Positions 43,460 to 52,736 are shown, numbered from the stretch's first letter. The stretch is 64,000 nt of DNA from Mycobacterium sp. E2733 (GCF_001667585.1 NZ_LZJZ01000111.1:1-64000), one strand, 5' to 3'. The notes: generated by a model from the letters alone, not told the origin. Made by a program: numbers and translations.

Positions 43460-44281
43460 GTGACGGACCGAGACCAGCTCAGGGCTCCACTGGACCAGGC
43501 CGCGCTGCGCGCCGAACTGATCGGCACCGGACTCGGCTGGCGCCGTCTCGACGTCGTCGAACAGACCGGTTCCACCAACGCCGACCTGCTCGCGCAAGCG
43601 GCCCAGGGTTCAATGGGGGCCGACGTGGCCGGGGCCGTGCTGATCGCCGAGCACCAGACGGCGGGGCGCGGGCGGCACGGCCGCAGCTGGTCGGCCACCC
43701 CGCGGAGCCAGATCACGATGTCGGTCGGCGTCAGCATCGTCGACGTGCCGACCGCCGGCTGGGGTTGGCTGCCCCTGGCCACCGGAGTGGCGGTGGTCGA
43801 CGCGGTCGCCCCGCTGCTCGAGGGGGTTCAGGTGGGACTCAAGTGGCCCAACGACGTGCTGGCGGGTGCCCCCGGTTCCCCGGGCAAGCTGGCCGGCATC
43901 CTGGCCGAGGTGGCGCGGCCGGTGGTGGTGATCGGCCTGGGGCTCAACGTGTTTCAGGCACCTGACGGCATCGAGGGGGCGACCTCGCTGGTCGACCTCG
44001 GTGTGGCATCGCCCGACCGCACCCGGCTGGTGTGCGGGCTGTTGAACGAGCTCGGCCGGCGGATCGTGGCCTGGCGCGCCGCGCGCGGCGCCGACTGGGC
44101 GCTGGCGGCCGACTACCGGGCGCGCAGCCTGACCATCGGCCACCGGGTAGAGGCCCACCTGCCCGGCGGCCGGGAAGTCGTCGGGGACGCCACCGCGGTC
44201 GACGACCAGGGCAGGCTGTGCATCGACACCGGGGCAGAGACCGTCGTCGTATCGGCCGGCGACGTGGTGCATTTGCGCTAG
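43460..44281 (+). CDS. birA: Biotin-protein ligase BirA
   Basis: A 273-aa biotin-[acetyl-CoA carboxylase] ligase without a DNA-binding N-terminal domain. Signatures are TGSTNADLL, the biotinyl-AMP loop TAGRGRHGRSW, KWPNDVLAG and GLGLNV, plus the small C-terminal SH3-like domain. It attaches biotin to AccA-type carrier domains, so its place next to the accD5/accA3 group is functional. The start is GTG 43460. Confidence 0.95.
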   Translation: MTDRDQLRAPLDQAALRAELIGTGLGWRRLDVVEQTGSTNADLLAQAAQGSMGADVAGAVLIAEHQTAGRGRHGRSWSATPRSQITMSVGVSIVDVPTAGWGWLPLATGVAVVDAVAPLLEGVQVGLKWPNDVLAGAPGSPGKLAGILAEVARPVVVIGLGLNVFQAPDGIEGATSLVDLGVASPDRTRLVCGLLNELGRRIVAWRAARGADWALAADYRARSLTIGHRVEAHLPGGREVVGDATAVDDQGRLCIDTGAETVVVSAGDVVHLR

Positions 44282-44314
44282 CTATCCCGCCCCGCGCGGC
44301 TAATGTCGGCGAGC

Positions 44315-44833
44315 ATGAGCTATCCGGATAACGTCCTGGCCGCCGGCGAGCAGGTCATCGTCCACCGCCATCCGCACTGGAAGCGGTTGATCTGGCCCGT
44401 CGCAGCCCTGCTGCTGGCGACCGCGCTGGCGGCGTTCGGGTCCGGATACCTGAACTCGACGCACTGGGGCCAGCTGGCCAAGAACATCATCTATGGCGTC
44501 ATCTGGGGCATCTGGCTGGTCATCGTCGGCTGGTTGACGCTATGGCCGTTCTTGAGCTGGCTGACCACGCATTTCGTCGTGACGAACCGGCGGGTGATGT
44601 TTCGGCACGGGGTGCTCACCCGTACCGGAATCGATATCCCGCTGGCGCGCATCAACAGCGTGGAATTCCGCGACCGGATCACCGAGCGAATGTTTCGCAC
44701 CGGGACGCTGATTATCGAATCGGCGTCACAGGATCCGTTGGAGTTCTACGACATTCCGCGCCTGCGAGAGGTGCACGCGCTGCTGTATCACGAGGTTTTC
44801 GACACCCTGGGTTCGGAGGAGTCGCCCAGCTGA
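44315..44833 (+). CDS. PH-domain (bPH2) membrane protein, Rv3278c-like
   Basis: A 172-aa membrane protein: two TM helices (about 25-45 and 58-82) followed by a bacterial PH domain (VVTNRRVMFRHGVLTRTGIDIPLARINSVE, read in parts; ERMFRTGTLIIESAS). Starting at ATG 44315 (SYPDNVLAAGEQ) gives 172 aa, equal to Rv3278c; an ATG four codons upstream is possible. Its 3' end overlaps the convergent GtrA gene by 46 bp. Function unknown. Confidence 0.85.
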   Translation: MSYPDNVLAAGEQVIVHRHPHWKRLIWPVAALLLATALAAFGSGYLNSTHWGQLAKNIIYGVIWGIWLVIVGWLTLWPFLSWLTTHFVVTNRRVMFRHGVLTRTGIDIPLARINSVEFRDRITERMFRTGTLIIESASQDPLEFYDIPRLREVHALLYHEVFDTLGSEESPS

Positions 44834-45447
44834 CCCAACCGGCCGGCCCGGTTGCGCCAGGCGCGCAGCGGCGTGACGTTCCCGCCCTCGATCTCGTCCT
44901 CGAGCATCTCGGCGATGCCGCCGGCGGTGAGGGCGGACTCCAGCGCCTTGTCGGGGTTGCGCGCGAACTCGTCCGGGAACACCCAGCGCCGGAATGCCCA
45001 GAAGCGGAACGCCATTTGCAGCAGGTTTCCGATGATGTAGGCCGAGATGAAGTCGGCGATGTTCTCCACGGTGAGCGACACCGTCGGCTCCCGCAGCTGC
45101 AGGACGTAGCTGGAGAACCACAGCGGCGCCATGGACAGCAGCACCCCCACACCACTGAAGGCGAAGAACAGCAACGCCTCGTGGTGCCGCTCGCGGCCGC
45201 CGCGATCCCGGAAGCTCCATTCGCGGTTCAACACGTAGGACGCGATGACCGCGACGATGCCGGCGATGACCTTCGCGGTGACCGGTTTGGAGTCCAGAAT
45301 TGTCAGTTTCAGTGTGTAGAAAATCGCCGAGTCGATCACGAACGTGGTTCCGCCGACGATGGCGAATTTGATCAGTTCGTGGTGGCGCAGCAAATAGGGC
45401 TTAATAAAGCCGGGCATGCGCTCGATTGCGGCTTCGGCGAAGGGCAC
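44788..45447 (-). CDS. GtrA-family membrane protein (Rv3277-like)
   Basis: A 219-aa GtrA protein with four TM helices in the first 150 residues (ELIKFAIVGGTTFVIDSAIF, VIAGIVAVIASYVLNREWSF, ALLFFAFSGVGVLLSM, FISAYIIGNLLQMAFRFWAF) and a hydrophilic C-terminus. GtrA proteins are thought to flip polyprenyl-phosphate-linked sugars. The start is GTG 45447 with no clear ribosome-binding site; an internal Met at residue 11 is possible. An 11-bp tandem repeat lies 20 bp upstream. Confidence 0.85.
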   Translation of the reverse strand: MPFAEAAIERMPGFIKPYLLRHHELIKFAIVGGTTFVIDSAIFYTLKLTILDSKPVTAKVIAGIVAVIASYVLNREWSFRDRGGRERHHEALLFFAFSGVGVLLSMAPLWFSSYVLQLREPTVSLTVENIADFISAYIIGNLLQMAFRFWAFRRWVFPDEFARNPDKALESALTAGGIAEMLEDEIEGGNVTPLRAWRNRAGRLGQLGDSSEPRVSKTS

Positions 45448-45467
45448 AAGTGGTCAGTGTACGGACG

Positions 45468-45500
45468 GACACAAAATCGACGCAAAATCGACGCAAAATC
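45468..45500. repeat. Three tandem 11-bp repeats in the GtrA-purK intergenic region
   Basis: GACACAAAATC (45468-45478), GACGCAAAATC (45479-45489) and GACGCAAAATC (45490-45500) are contiguous, with one mismatch in the first copy. The unit is one helical turn, so all copies face the same side of the DNA. It lies between divergent GtrA and purK genes, 55 bp before purK. It is AT-rich against a very GC-rich background. Confidence 0.85.
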
Positions 45501-45555
45501 GTACATAACGATTCGGTGTCACCGCCGGTCAACACGCCGTCCGCGCCGTGACACC

Positions 45556-46785
45556 ATGATGCCCGTGCCGAGTACACGCCCGCCCGGGGCCGCCCCCGCA
45601 GTCGCGCCGTTGGTCGCCATGGTCGGCGGCGGCCAGCTGGCCCGGATGACCCATCAGGCCGCGATCGCGCTGGGGCAGACCCTGCGGGTGCTGGCCACCG
45701 CTTCCGACGAGCCGGCCGCGCAGGTCACCCCCGACGTCACGATCGGCTCGCACACCGAGCTGGAAGACCTGCGCCGGGTCGCCGCCGGGGCCCATGTGCT
45801 GACGTTCGACCACGAGCATGTGCCGGGCGAGCTGCTGGACAAGCTGGTCGCCGAAGGCGTCAACGTCGCCCCACCGCCGCAGGCGCTGGTGCACGCCCAG
45901 GACAAGCTGATCATGCGCCGGCGGTTGGAGGCGCTGGACGTTCCCGTGCCCCGCTACGCGGAAATCCGGAGCGTCGACGAACTCGATGCCTTCGCGCAGC
46001 GCATCGCCGGGCCCGTGGTCGTGAAAGCGGTCCGCGGCGGTTACGACGGGCGCGGGGTGCGGATGGCGCGCGACCCGTTGCACGCCCGGGAGATCGCGGC
46101 CAGCTTCCTGGCCGACGGCGTGCCGGTGATGGCGGAGGAGCAGGTGGACCTGCGCCGCGAGCTGTCGGCGCTGGTGGCGCGCTCACCGTTCGGCCAGGGC
46201 GCGGCGTGGCCCGTCGTCGAGACGGTGCAAAAAGACGGGATCTGCGTGCAGGTGATCGCGCCCGCGCCCGGGCTGGCCGGCGAGCCGGCCGAGGCCGCCC
46301 AGCAGCTGGCGTTGCGCCTGGCCGCCGAGCTGGGCGTGGTCGGGGTGTTCGCGGTCGAGCTGTTCGAGACCACCGATGGCGAACTGCTGGTCAACGAGCT
46401 GGCGATGCGACCGCACAACTCCGGGCACTGGACCATGGACGGGGCCCGCACCAGCCAGTTCGAACAGCACCTGCGCGCGGTGCTGGACTATCCGCTGGGC
46501 GATACCGACGCCATCGCGCCGGTGACGGTGATGGCCAACGTGCTCGGCGCCGCGGAGCGGCCCGCCATGACGACGGATGAGCGGTTGCACCACCTGTTCG
46601 CGCGGATGCCCGACGCCCGGGTGCACCTCTACGGGAAAGAGGAACGGCCCGGTCGCAAGGTCGGCCACGTCAATTTCCTGGGCACCGATATGGCGGAGGT
46701 GGCCGCGCTGCGGACGCGCGCTGAGCTGGCGGCACACTGGTTGTCGCACGGGCACTGGACGGACGGATGGGACCCGCATGACTAG
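45556..46785 (+). CDS. purK: N5-carboxyaminoimidazole ribonucleotide synthase PurK
   Basis: A 409-aa ATP-grasp enzyme of de novo purine synthesis, converting AIR, ATP and bicarbonate to N5-CAIR. Visible features are VAMVGGGQLARM, TFDHEHVP, DKLIMRRRLE, VVKAVRGGYDGRGV and ELAMRPHNSGHWT. ATG 45556 is followed at once by a second ATG (45559); the earlier is used. The long upstream open frame is spurious. Its last 8 bp overlap purE. Confidence 0.95.
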   Translation: MMPVPSTRPPGAAPAVAPLVAMVGGGQLARMTHQAAIALGQTLRVLATASDEPAAQVTPDVTIGSHTELEDLRRVAAGAHVLTFDHEHVPGELLDKLVAEGVNVAPPPQALVHAQDKLIMRRRLEALDVPVPRYAEIRSVDELDAFAQRIAGPVVVKAVRGGYDGRGVRMARDPLHAREIAASFLADGVPVMAEEQVDLRRELSALVARSPFGQGAAWPVVETVQKDGICVQVIAPAPGLAGEPAEAAQQLALRLAAELGVVGVFAVELFETTDGELLVNELAMRPHNSGHWTMDGARTSQFEQHLRAVLDYPLGDTDAIAPVTVMANVLGAAERPAMTTDERLHHLFARMPDARVHLYGKEERPGRKVGHVNFLGTDMAEVAALRTRAELAAHWLSHGHWTDGWDPHD

Positions 46786-47296
46786 TTGTGACGCTCGCGT
46801 CGGGGTGATCATGGGCAGCGACAGCGACTGGTCGGTGATGGCCGACGCCGCGGCGGCGCTGGCCGAATTCGACATACCGGCCGAGGTTCGGGTGGTCTCG
46901 GCGCATCGCACGCCACAGGTGATGTTCGACTACGCGCGCGGCGCGGCCGACCGCGGCATCGAGGTGATCATCGACGGCGCCGGCGGCGCCGCCCACCTGC
47001 CCGGGATGGTCGCGTCGGCGACGCCGCTGCCGGTGATCGGGGTGCCGGTGCCGCTGGCGCGGCTGGACGGCCTCGACTCGTTGCTGTCGATCGTGCAGAT
47101 GCCGGCGGGCGTCCCGGTGGCCACCGTCTCCATCGGCGGCGCCCGCAACGCGGGCCTGCTCGCCGTGCGCATCCTCGGCTCGTCCGACCCGGCGCTGCGG
47201 GCCCGCATCGTCCAGTTCCAAGGCCAGCTGGCCGAGAGCGTGCGCGCCAAGGATGAGGCGCTGCAGCGGCTGCACGGTAAAGTTACCGGTGAGTAG
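46778..47296 (+). CDS. purE: N5-CAIR mutase PurE
   Basis: A 172-aa PurE class I protein, converting N5-CAIR to CAIR. GVIMGSDSDWSVM, VVSAHRTPQVMFDYA and GAGGAAHLPGMVAS are the canonical catalytic segments. Start ATG 46778 overlaps the purK stop by 8 bp, giving coupled translation of consecutive pathway steps. Confidence 0.96.
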   Translation: MTSCDARVGVIMGSDSDWSVMADAAAALAEFDIPAEVRVVSAHRTPQVMFDYARGAADRGIEVIIDGAGGAAHLPGMVASATPLPVIGVPVPLARLDGLDSLLSIVQMPAGVPVATVSIGGARNAGLLAVRILGSSDPALRARIVQFQGQLAESVRAKDEALQRLHGKVTGE

Positions 47297-47310
47297 CAAG
47301 GAGGCTTGAG

Positions 47311-48480
47311 ATGGCTGGTTGGGCCGGAGACCCGTCGTTCGATTTGTTCCAGTTGCCCGAGGAGCACCGGGAGCTGCGGGCGGCGATTCGCGCGCTGGCG
47401 GAGAAGGAGATCGCCCCGCACGCCGCCGACGTGGACGAGAATTCGCGGTTCCCCGACGAGGCCCTCGAGGCGCTGAACGCGTCCGGCTTCAACGCGGTCC
47501 ACGTCCCCGAGGAGTACGGCGGCCAGGGCGCCGATTCCGTCGCGGCGTGCATCGTGATCGAGGAGGTCGCCCGCGTCGACGCTTCGGCGTCGCTGATCCC
47601 CGCGGTGAACAAGCTGGGCACCATGGGCCTGATCCTGCGCGGCTCCGACGAGCTGAAGAAGCAGGTGCTGCCGTCCATCGCCGACGGCACCGCGATGGCG
47701 TCCTACGCGCTGAGCGAGCGGGAAGCCGGCAGCGACGCGGCCTCGATGCGCACGCGCGCCAAGGCCGACGGCGACGACTGGATTCTCAACGGCGCCAAAT
47801 GCTGGATCACCAACGGCGGCAAGTCGAGTTGGTACACCGTCATGGCCGTCACCGACCCGGACAAGGGCGCCAACGGCATCTCCTCGTTCATGGTGCACGC
47901 CGACGACGAGGGGTTCACCGTCGGTCCCAAAGAGAAGAAGCTCGGCATCAAGGGCTCCCCGACCACCGAGCTGTATTTCGAGAACTGCCGCATCCCGGGC
48001 GACCGTGTCATCGGTGAGCCGGGCACCGGCTTCAAGACCGCGCTGGCGACGCTCGACCACACCCGGCCCACCATCGGCGCACAGGCGGTCGGCATCGCGC
48101 AGGGTGCGCTGGACGCCGCCATCGCGTACACCAAGGACCGCAAGCAGTTCGGCCGCCCGGTCAGCGACAACCAGGGCGTGCAGTTCATGCTCGCCGACAT
48201 GGCGATGAAGGTGGAGTCCGCCCGGCTGATGGTGTACCACGCGGCCGCCCGCGCGGAGCGCGGCGAATCCAACCTGGGCTTCATCTCCGCGGCGTCCAAG
48301 TGCTGGGCCTCCGACGTCGCGATGGAGGTGACCACCGACGCGGTGCAGCTCTTCGGCGGCGCCGGCTACACCGTCGACTTCCCGGTCGAGCGGATGATGC
48401 GAGACGCCAAGATCACCCAGATCTACGAGGGCACGAACCAGATTCAGCGTGTGGTCATGTCGCGGGCGTTGCTGCGCTGA
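47311..48480 (+). CDS. fadE25: Acyl-CoA dehydrogenase FadE25
   Basis: A 389-aa acyl-CoA dehydrogenase, same length as Rv3274c. It has YALSEREAGSDAASM, CWITNGG (FAD and substrate contacts), RKQFGRPVSDNQ, FGGAGYTVDFPVERMMRDAKI and the catalytic Glu in IYEGTNQIQR. It oxidises acyl-CoA to the enoyl-CoA with electron-transfer flavoprotein as acceptor. AAGGAGG lies upstream of ATG 47311. It sits 14 bp after purE and probably shares a transcript. Confidence 0.95.
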   Translation: MAGWAGDPSFDLFQLPEEHRELRAAIRALAEKEIAPHAADVDENSRFPDEALEALNASGFNAVHVPEEYGGQGADSVAACIVIEEVARVDASASLIPAVNKLGTMGLILRGSDELKKQVLPSIADGTAMASYALSEREAGSDAASMRTRAKADGDDWILNGAKCWITNGGKSSWYTVMAVTDPDKGANGISSFMVHADDEGFTVGPKEKKLGIKGSPTTELYFENCRIPGDRVIGEPGTGFKTALATLDHTRPTIGAQAVGIAQGALDAAIAYTKDRKQFGRPVSDNQGVQFMLADMAMKVESARLMVYHAAARAERGESNLGFISAASKCWASDVAMEVTTDAVQLFGGAGYTVDFPVERMMRDAKITQIYEGTNQIQRVVMSRALLR

Positions 48481-48622
48481 CCTATAGGATCACCGACGGT
48501 TAACCATTCGGGGTGGTGAGACCGCACGTAGAGTCGTGCGAATCGGTCTTGTCCGCGGCAGGGGGTCTGTCTCTCAGTGAACAGCGTGGCATCTGCGCGC
48601 ATCCCCGGATGACCGGGAATTG

Positions 48623-49813
48623 ATGCCTGTGCGCGCTCCCGTGACCCCGGCGGCCAGTTGGCAGTCGCTGTCTTTGCTGTTGGTCGAGGACGACCGCGCC
48701 GATGCGGTGTTGGTGGAGGACCTGATCGCCGATGCGGTCGCCGATATCCGGGTGGTGTGGGCGCAGTCGATGGCCCACGCCGAGCGTGAGCTCGCCTCCG
48801 CCAGGCCCGACTGCGTGCTGCTGGACCTGAACCTGCCCGACGCCAACGGCATGGATGCGCTGGACCGCATCGCCAAGCGCGATGCCACCGTTCCGATCGT
48901 CGTGCTGACCGGGCTGAACGACGAGTACTTCGGCGCTTCCGCGGTCGCGGCCGGCGCCCAGGACTACCTGGTGAAGGGGCGGGTCGAGCCCGAGATGCTG
49001 CGGCGGGCGCTGCTGTACGCGATCGAGCGCAAGCGCGCCGAGCTGATCGCCGCCGACCTGCACGCGACCCAGCTGCGCGCCCGCGAGAACGCCCTGCTGG
49101 AGCGCGGCCTGCTGCCCTCCCCGGTGCTGCTGGACAACCCGGGCGTCGACATCGTCGCCCGATACCGGCCGAGCCGCGAGGACGCGCTGCTGTGCGGGGA
49201 CTTCTACGACGTGGTCCAGACGCCCGACCGGGTCATTCACGTCCTGATCGGCGACGTCGCCGGGCACGGGCCGCACGAGGCCGCCCTGGGTGCGGCGCTG
49301 CGGATCGCCTTCCGCGCGCTCACCCTCGCCGGTGTGCGCGGGGTGGAACTGATGCGGCAACTCGAGCGGGTATTGCACTCCGAGCGGACCGACACAGGCG
49401 TTTTCGCGACCGTGCTCAGCCTGGAGATCCAGGCCGACAGCTCGCGGATCACCGTCATCCGCGCCGGTCACCCGGGCATGCTGTTGCAGCGCGACGGCAC
49501 GGTGGACTGGGTGGAGCCGCCGGGCGGTCCCGCGCTTGGCCTGCGCGCCGACAACTGGCCATGCCATGAGATGGAGTTCGCCGCGGGTCACGGCCTGCTG
49601 CTGCTGACCGACGGCCTGTTCGAGGGATATTCGGGACAGGGCACCCGGCGCCTCGGCGAGGACGGTCTGCTCGAGCTGGCCCGGTCGCACGCGAACCGGC
49701 CGGGTCCGGGGTTCGTCGACGCGCTCATCGACGGCGCCCAGCAACTCGCTCAGTCGCAGGGCGGGCTCACCGACGACATCGCCGTGCTGCGGGTCGAAAG
49801 GACCACCAGGTGA
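48623..49813 (+). CDS. Response regulator with PP2C (SpoIIE-type) phosphatase output
   Basis: A 396-aa protein: receiver domain (about 15-130; acidic LLVEDD, phosphoacceptor in VLLDLNLPDANG, Thr in VVLTG, Lys in YLVKG), then a PPM/SpoIIE phosphatase domain with metal-binding GDFYDVV, GDVAGHGPHEA, LLTDGLFEG and GLTDDIAVLRV. Such RsbU-like phosphatases dephosphorylate STAS anti-anti-sigma proteins, so a link to SigF control is plausible. A TTG directly before ATG 48623 is an alternative start. It overlaps the kinase gene (GTGA). Confidence 0.9.
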   Translation: MPVRAPVTPAASWQSLSLLLVEDDRADAVLVEDLIADAVADIRVVWAQSMAHAERELASARPDCVLLDLNLPDANGMDALDRIAKRDATVPIVVLTGLNDEYFGASAVAAGAQDYLVKGRVEPEMLRRALLYAIERKRAELIAADLHATQLRARENALLERGLLPSPVLLDNPGVDIVARYRPSREDALLCGDFYDVVQTPDRVIHVLIGDVAGHGPHEAALGAALRIAFRALTLAGVRGVELMRQLERVLHSERTDTGVFATVLSLEIQADSSRITVIRAGHPGMLLQRDGTVDWVEPPGGPALGLRADNWPCHEMEFAAGHGLLLLTDGLFEGYSGQGTRRLGEDGLLELARSHANRPGPGFVDALIDGAQQLAQSQGGLTDDIAVLRVERTTR

Positions 49814-51423
49814 CCCCGAGGTTGCGTCGACTGCGTCTGTCGCAGCTCACCGTGCGCGGCTGGCAGGCCCTCGTCCTGCTCAGCATGGGCGTGATGGTGC
49901 TCGCCGGCGCAGCCGTCGGCGCGCTGTTGCTGAACCGCACCGACGAGATGACGCACGAGCTGCTCGACAACATCCAGCCGGCGCGCGTGGCGGCCTTCCA
50001 ACTGCAGGCCGCGCTGCGCGACCAGGAGACGGGCATCCGGGGCTACCTGATCGCCGGGGACCGGCAGTTCCTCACGCCGTACTACGACGGGCAGCACGCC
50101 GAACACGCTGCGGTCGAGGAGATCCGGCGCCGCCTGAGCCAGCGCCCGGACCTCATCGACGACCTCGACGCCATCGAGAACGCCGCGGCCAAGTGGCGGG
50201 CAAGCTACGCCGAACCGGTCATCGGCACCGTGATGCCGAACGGCAAGAACGTCGCGAGCAAGCCTTCGGCGGAGCGCGGCAAAATCGAATTCGACCATCT
50301 GCGTATGCTTTTCGACAGCCAGAACGCGAACCTGGCCGCCGCGCGGGCGGCCGCCGCGGGCGAACTCAAACGCGTCGACGCTTGGCGCGACAGGGCATTC
50401 GGCGCCATGGTGTTGCTGTTCTTCGTGACGGCCGGGCTGCTCGGGTTCCTGATCCGGGACACGGTCGCCCGCCCGCTCGCGGCGCTGGCCGCGGCGTGCC
50501 GACGGATCACCCAGGGCAGCTTCGATGAAAGCATCTCACCGCCGAAGCGGCCCAAAGACATTCGCGACATGGCGATCGACGTCGAAAACATGCGCAGGCG
50601 GATGGTCGACGAGCTCGTGACGTCGCGTTCGGCCCAGGCCCAGCTGGACGAGCAGGCGGCCGAATTACGCCGGTCCAACGCCGAACTCGAGCAGTTCGCC
50701 TACGTCGCGTCGCACGACCTGCAGGAGCCGCTGCGCAAGGTCGCCTCGTTCTGCCAGCTGCTGGAGCGGCGATACGCCGACAAGCTCGACGAACGCGGGC
50801 TCGAATACATCGGATTCGCGGTCGACGGGGCCAAACGGATGCAGGCGCTGATCAACGACCTGCTCACCTTCTCGCGCGTCGGCCGGCTGGGCGCCACGGA
50901 AACCGACGTGGACCTCGACACGACGCTCAACTCCGGCCTGGCCAACCTGGCCACCGCGATCGAAGAGTCGGAGGCCGAAATCGTGCGCCCCGATGCGCTC
51001 CCGCGGATCAAGGGCGACCCCATGCTGCTGACGATGCTGTGGCAGAACCTCATCGGCAACGCGGTGAAGTTCCGGCACAAAGATCGCCGGCCCCGCGTCG
51101 TCATCGACTGCGCGCCGGGCACCGGCAACCACGACGGCGAATGGTTGATCACCGTGTCGGACAACGGCATCGGCATCCCGGCCGAGTTCGCCGACAAGGT
51201 CTTCGTCATCTTCCAGCGCCTGCATGGCCGCGACGTGTACGCCGGGACCGGCGTCGGCCTCGCGCTGGTCAAGAAGATCGTGGAGCACCATGGCGGCACC
51301 ATCCGGATCGACACGCCCCGCACCGAGGGCACGCGGTTCGAGTTCACACTGCCCATGCCCGAGCCCGAGCCCGTTGGCGAAGCAGACGCAGACGCAGACG
51401 CTTTGGAAGGAGCGCCGCAATGA
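49810..51423 (+). CDS. Sensor histidine kinase with CHASE3, HAMP and transmitter
   Basis: A 537-aa membrane kinase. TM1 (about 20-42), an extracytoplasmic CHASE3-type helical domain (RDQETGIRGYLIAGD), TM2 (about 198-218), HAMP, a coiled coil, HisKA with ASHDLQEPLRKV, and HATPase with NLIGNAVKF, DNGIGIP and GTGVGLALVKKIVEHHGG. The H-box type and pairing with a small receiver resemble phytochrome-like Cph1/Rcp1 systems, but no photosensory domain is present. The C-terminus has a GCAGAC repeat encoding ADADADA. It overlaps both flanking genes by 4 bp. Confidence 0.92.
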   Translation: MTPRLRRLRLSQLTVRGWQALVLLSMGVMVLAGAAVGALLLNRTDEMTHELLDNIQPARVAAFQLQAALRDQETGIRGYLIAGDRQFLTPYYDGQHAEHAAVEEIRRRLSQRPDLIDDLDAIENAAAKWRASYAEPVIGTVMPNGKNVASKPSAERGKIEFDHLRMLFDSQNANLAAARAAAAGELKRVDAWRDRAFGAMVLLFFVTAGLLGFLIRDTVARPLAALAAACRRITQGSFDESISPPKRPKDIRDMAIDVENMRRRMVDELVTSRSAQAQLDEQAAELRRSNAELEQFAYVASHDLQEPLRKVASFCQLLERRYADKLDERGLEYIGFAVDGAKRMQALINDLLTFSRVGRLGATETDVDLDTTLNSGLANLATAIEESEAEIVRPDALPRIKGDPMLLTMLWQNLIGNAVKFRHKDRRPRVVIDCAPGTGNHDGEWLITVSDNGIGIPAEFADKVFVIFQRLHGRDVYAGTGVGLALVKKIVEHHGGTIRIDTPRTEGTRFEFTLPMPEPEPVGEADADADALEGAPQ

Positions 51424-51860
51424 CATCCGAAGGCAGAGCGATCGACATCCTGCTCGTCGAGGACGACCCGGGCGACGAGCTCATCACGCGAGAAGCGTTC
51501 GAGCACAACAAATTCAAGAACCGGCTCCATGTCGCGCACGACGGAGAGGAAGGCCTCGACTATCTCTACCGGCGCGGCAGGTTCGAGGATGCACCGCGGC
51601 CCGACCTCATCCTGCTGGACCTGAACCTGCCGAAGTACGACGGCCGCCAGCTGCTGGAGAAGATCAAGTCCGACCCCGACCTGGCCCGCATCCCGGTCGT
51701 CGTGCTCACCACCTCCTCGGCCGAGGAGGACATCCTGCGCAGCTACAAGCTGCACGCTAACGCCTATGTCACCAAGCCTGTCGACCTGGACCAGTTCATG
51801 AAGGCGGTCCGGCAGATCGACGAGTTCTTCGTCCAGGTGGTGCGGCTGCCCAGCCTGTAA
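51420..51860 (+). CDS. Single-domain response regulator (Rcp1-like)
   Basis: A 146-aa stand-alone receiver: acidic pocket ILLVEDDPGD, phosphoacceptor in ILLDLNLPKYDG, VVLTTSS and VTKPVDLDQF. It resembles Rcp1-type receivers that pair with SHDLQEPL kinases. ATG 51420 overlaps the kinase stop (ATGA) and follows GGAAGGAG. With no output domain it probably relays phosphate or acts by protein contact. It is convergent with pstA 14 bp away. Confidence 0.93.
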   Translation: MTSEGRAIDILLVEDDPGDELITREAFEHNKFKNRLHVAHDGEEGLDYLYRRGRFEDAPRPDLILLDLNLPKYDGRQLLEKIKSDPDLARIPVVVLTTSSAEEDILRSYKLHANAYVTKPVDLDQFMKAVRQIDEFFVQVVRLPSL

Positions 51861-51874
51861 GGCTCACTCCTCGC

Positions 51875-52735
51875 TCACGCTTTCGTGTTCCGTTCTGCGC
51901 GCCAGGCGATCAACCGCCCCGTGACGATGAGCAGCAGCAGGAAAACGATCAGCAGCAGGGCCGCGTCATAAGACAGGTCCTGCGCCGTCTTCGACGGCAG
52001 GTTGTAGAACGTCCAAATCGGATAGGTCAGGTAACCGACCTGCGAGTGGGTGAGTTGTCCCGTCGGAAGGGAATTCGACCATCCCGCCGTGTACAGCATC
52101 GGCGCCGTCTCGCCGACCACCAGCGCGATCGCCAGCAGCATGCCGGTGACGATCCCTGGCACCGCCGTTTTCAGCACAATCTTGCGCAGCGTCCAGGTGA
52201 CGGGAAGCCCCAGCGCCTCCGCGCCCTCCCGGTACGCGGTCGGCACCTGGCCCAGGGCGGACTCGGTGGCCTTCGCGATGTACGGGATGCTGAGAACCGA
52301 CAGGGTCAACACCCCGGCCGCTAACGAGAACCCCCAGTCGAAGTTCACCACAAGCGCGAGATAGCCGACGTAGCCGAGCACGATGGAGGGGATACCGGAC
52401 AGCACCTCGTAGGCGCCGCGCAAGATCGATCGCTTTCTGCCGGTTGCGAATTCGGATAGGTAAATCCCGGTCAACACGCTGACCATCCCGCCTACGAGCA
52501 TGACCCCGAGACAAAGGACAACCGTCCCGACGATCGCGTTGCGCAGGCCACCGCCGTTGCCTTGCGTATCGTGCACCAGCACGCTGAAGTGAAACACCGG
52601 CAACGCGCGGGCGACGACTCCGACCAGCATCCACAACGTCGGGGCGATCACCGCCGCCAGGCAGCAGAAGCAAGCCGCCCAGAACAGCGCGTTCATGCCT
52701 TTGCGCCGAGCGCGTACCGACCGCAGTTGGCTCAC
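51875..52735 (-). CDS. pstA: Phosphate ABC transporter permease PstA
   Basis: A 286-aa permease with six TM helices and the EAA-type loop AYREGAEALGLPVTWTLRKIVL. Last gene of the minus-strand pstB-pstS1-pstC-pstA operon. By order it corresponds to Rv0936 (pstA2). The start is GTG 52735, one base after the pstC stop. Confidence 0.93.
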   Translation of the reverse strand: MSQLRSVRARRKGMNALFWAACFCCLAAVIAPTLWMLVGVVARALPVFHFSVLVHDTQGNGGGLRNAIVGTVVLCLGVMLVGGMVSVLTGIYLSEFATGRKRSILRGAYEVLSGIPSIVLGYVGYLALVVNFDWGFSLAAGVLTLSVLSIPYIAKATESALGQVPTAYREGAEALGLPVTWTLRKIVLKTAVPGIVTGMLLAIALVVGETAPMLYTAGWSNSLPTGQLTHSQVGYLTYPIWTFYNLPSKTAQDLSYDAALLLIVFLLLLIVTGRLIAWRAERNTKA

Positions 52736-52736
52736 G

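Noticed and set aside
44542..45555. Long plus-strand frame leading into purK
   Set aside because: It overlaps the PH-domain and GtrA genes and crosses the 11-bp repeats; purK homology begins at 45556.
51380..51410. GCAGAC hexamer repeat in the kinase 3' end
   Set aside because: Three short copies encoding ADADADA at the disordered C-terminus; too short to suggest function beyond slippage.
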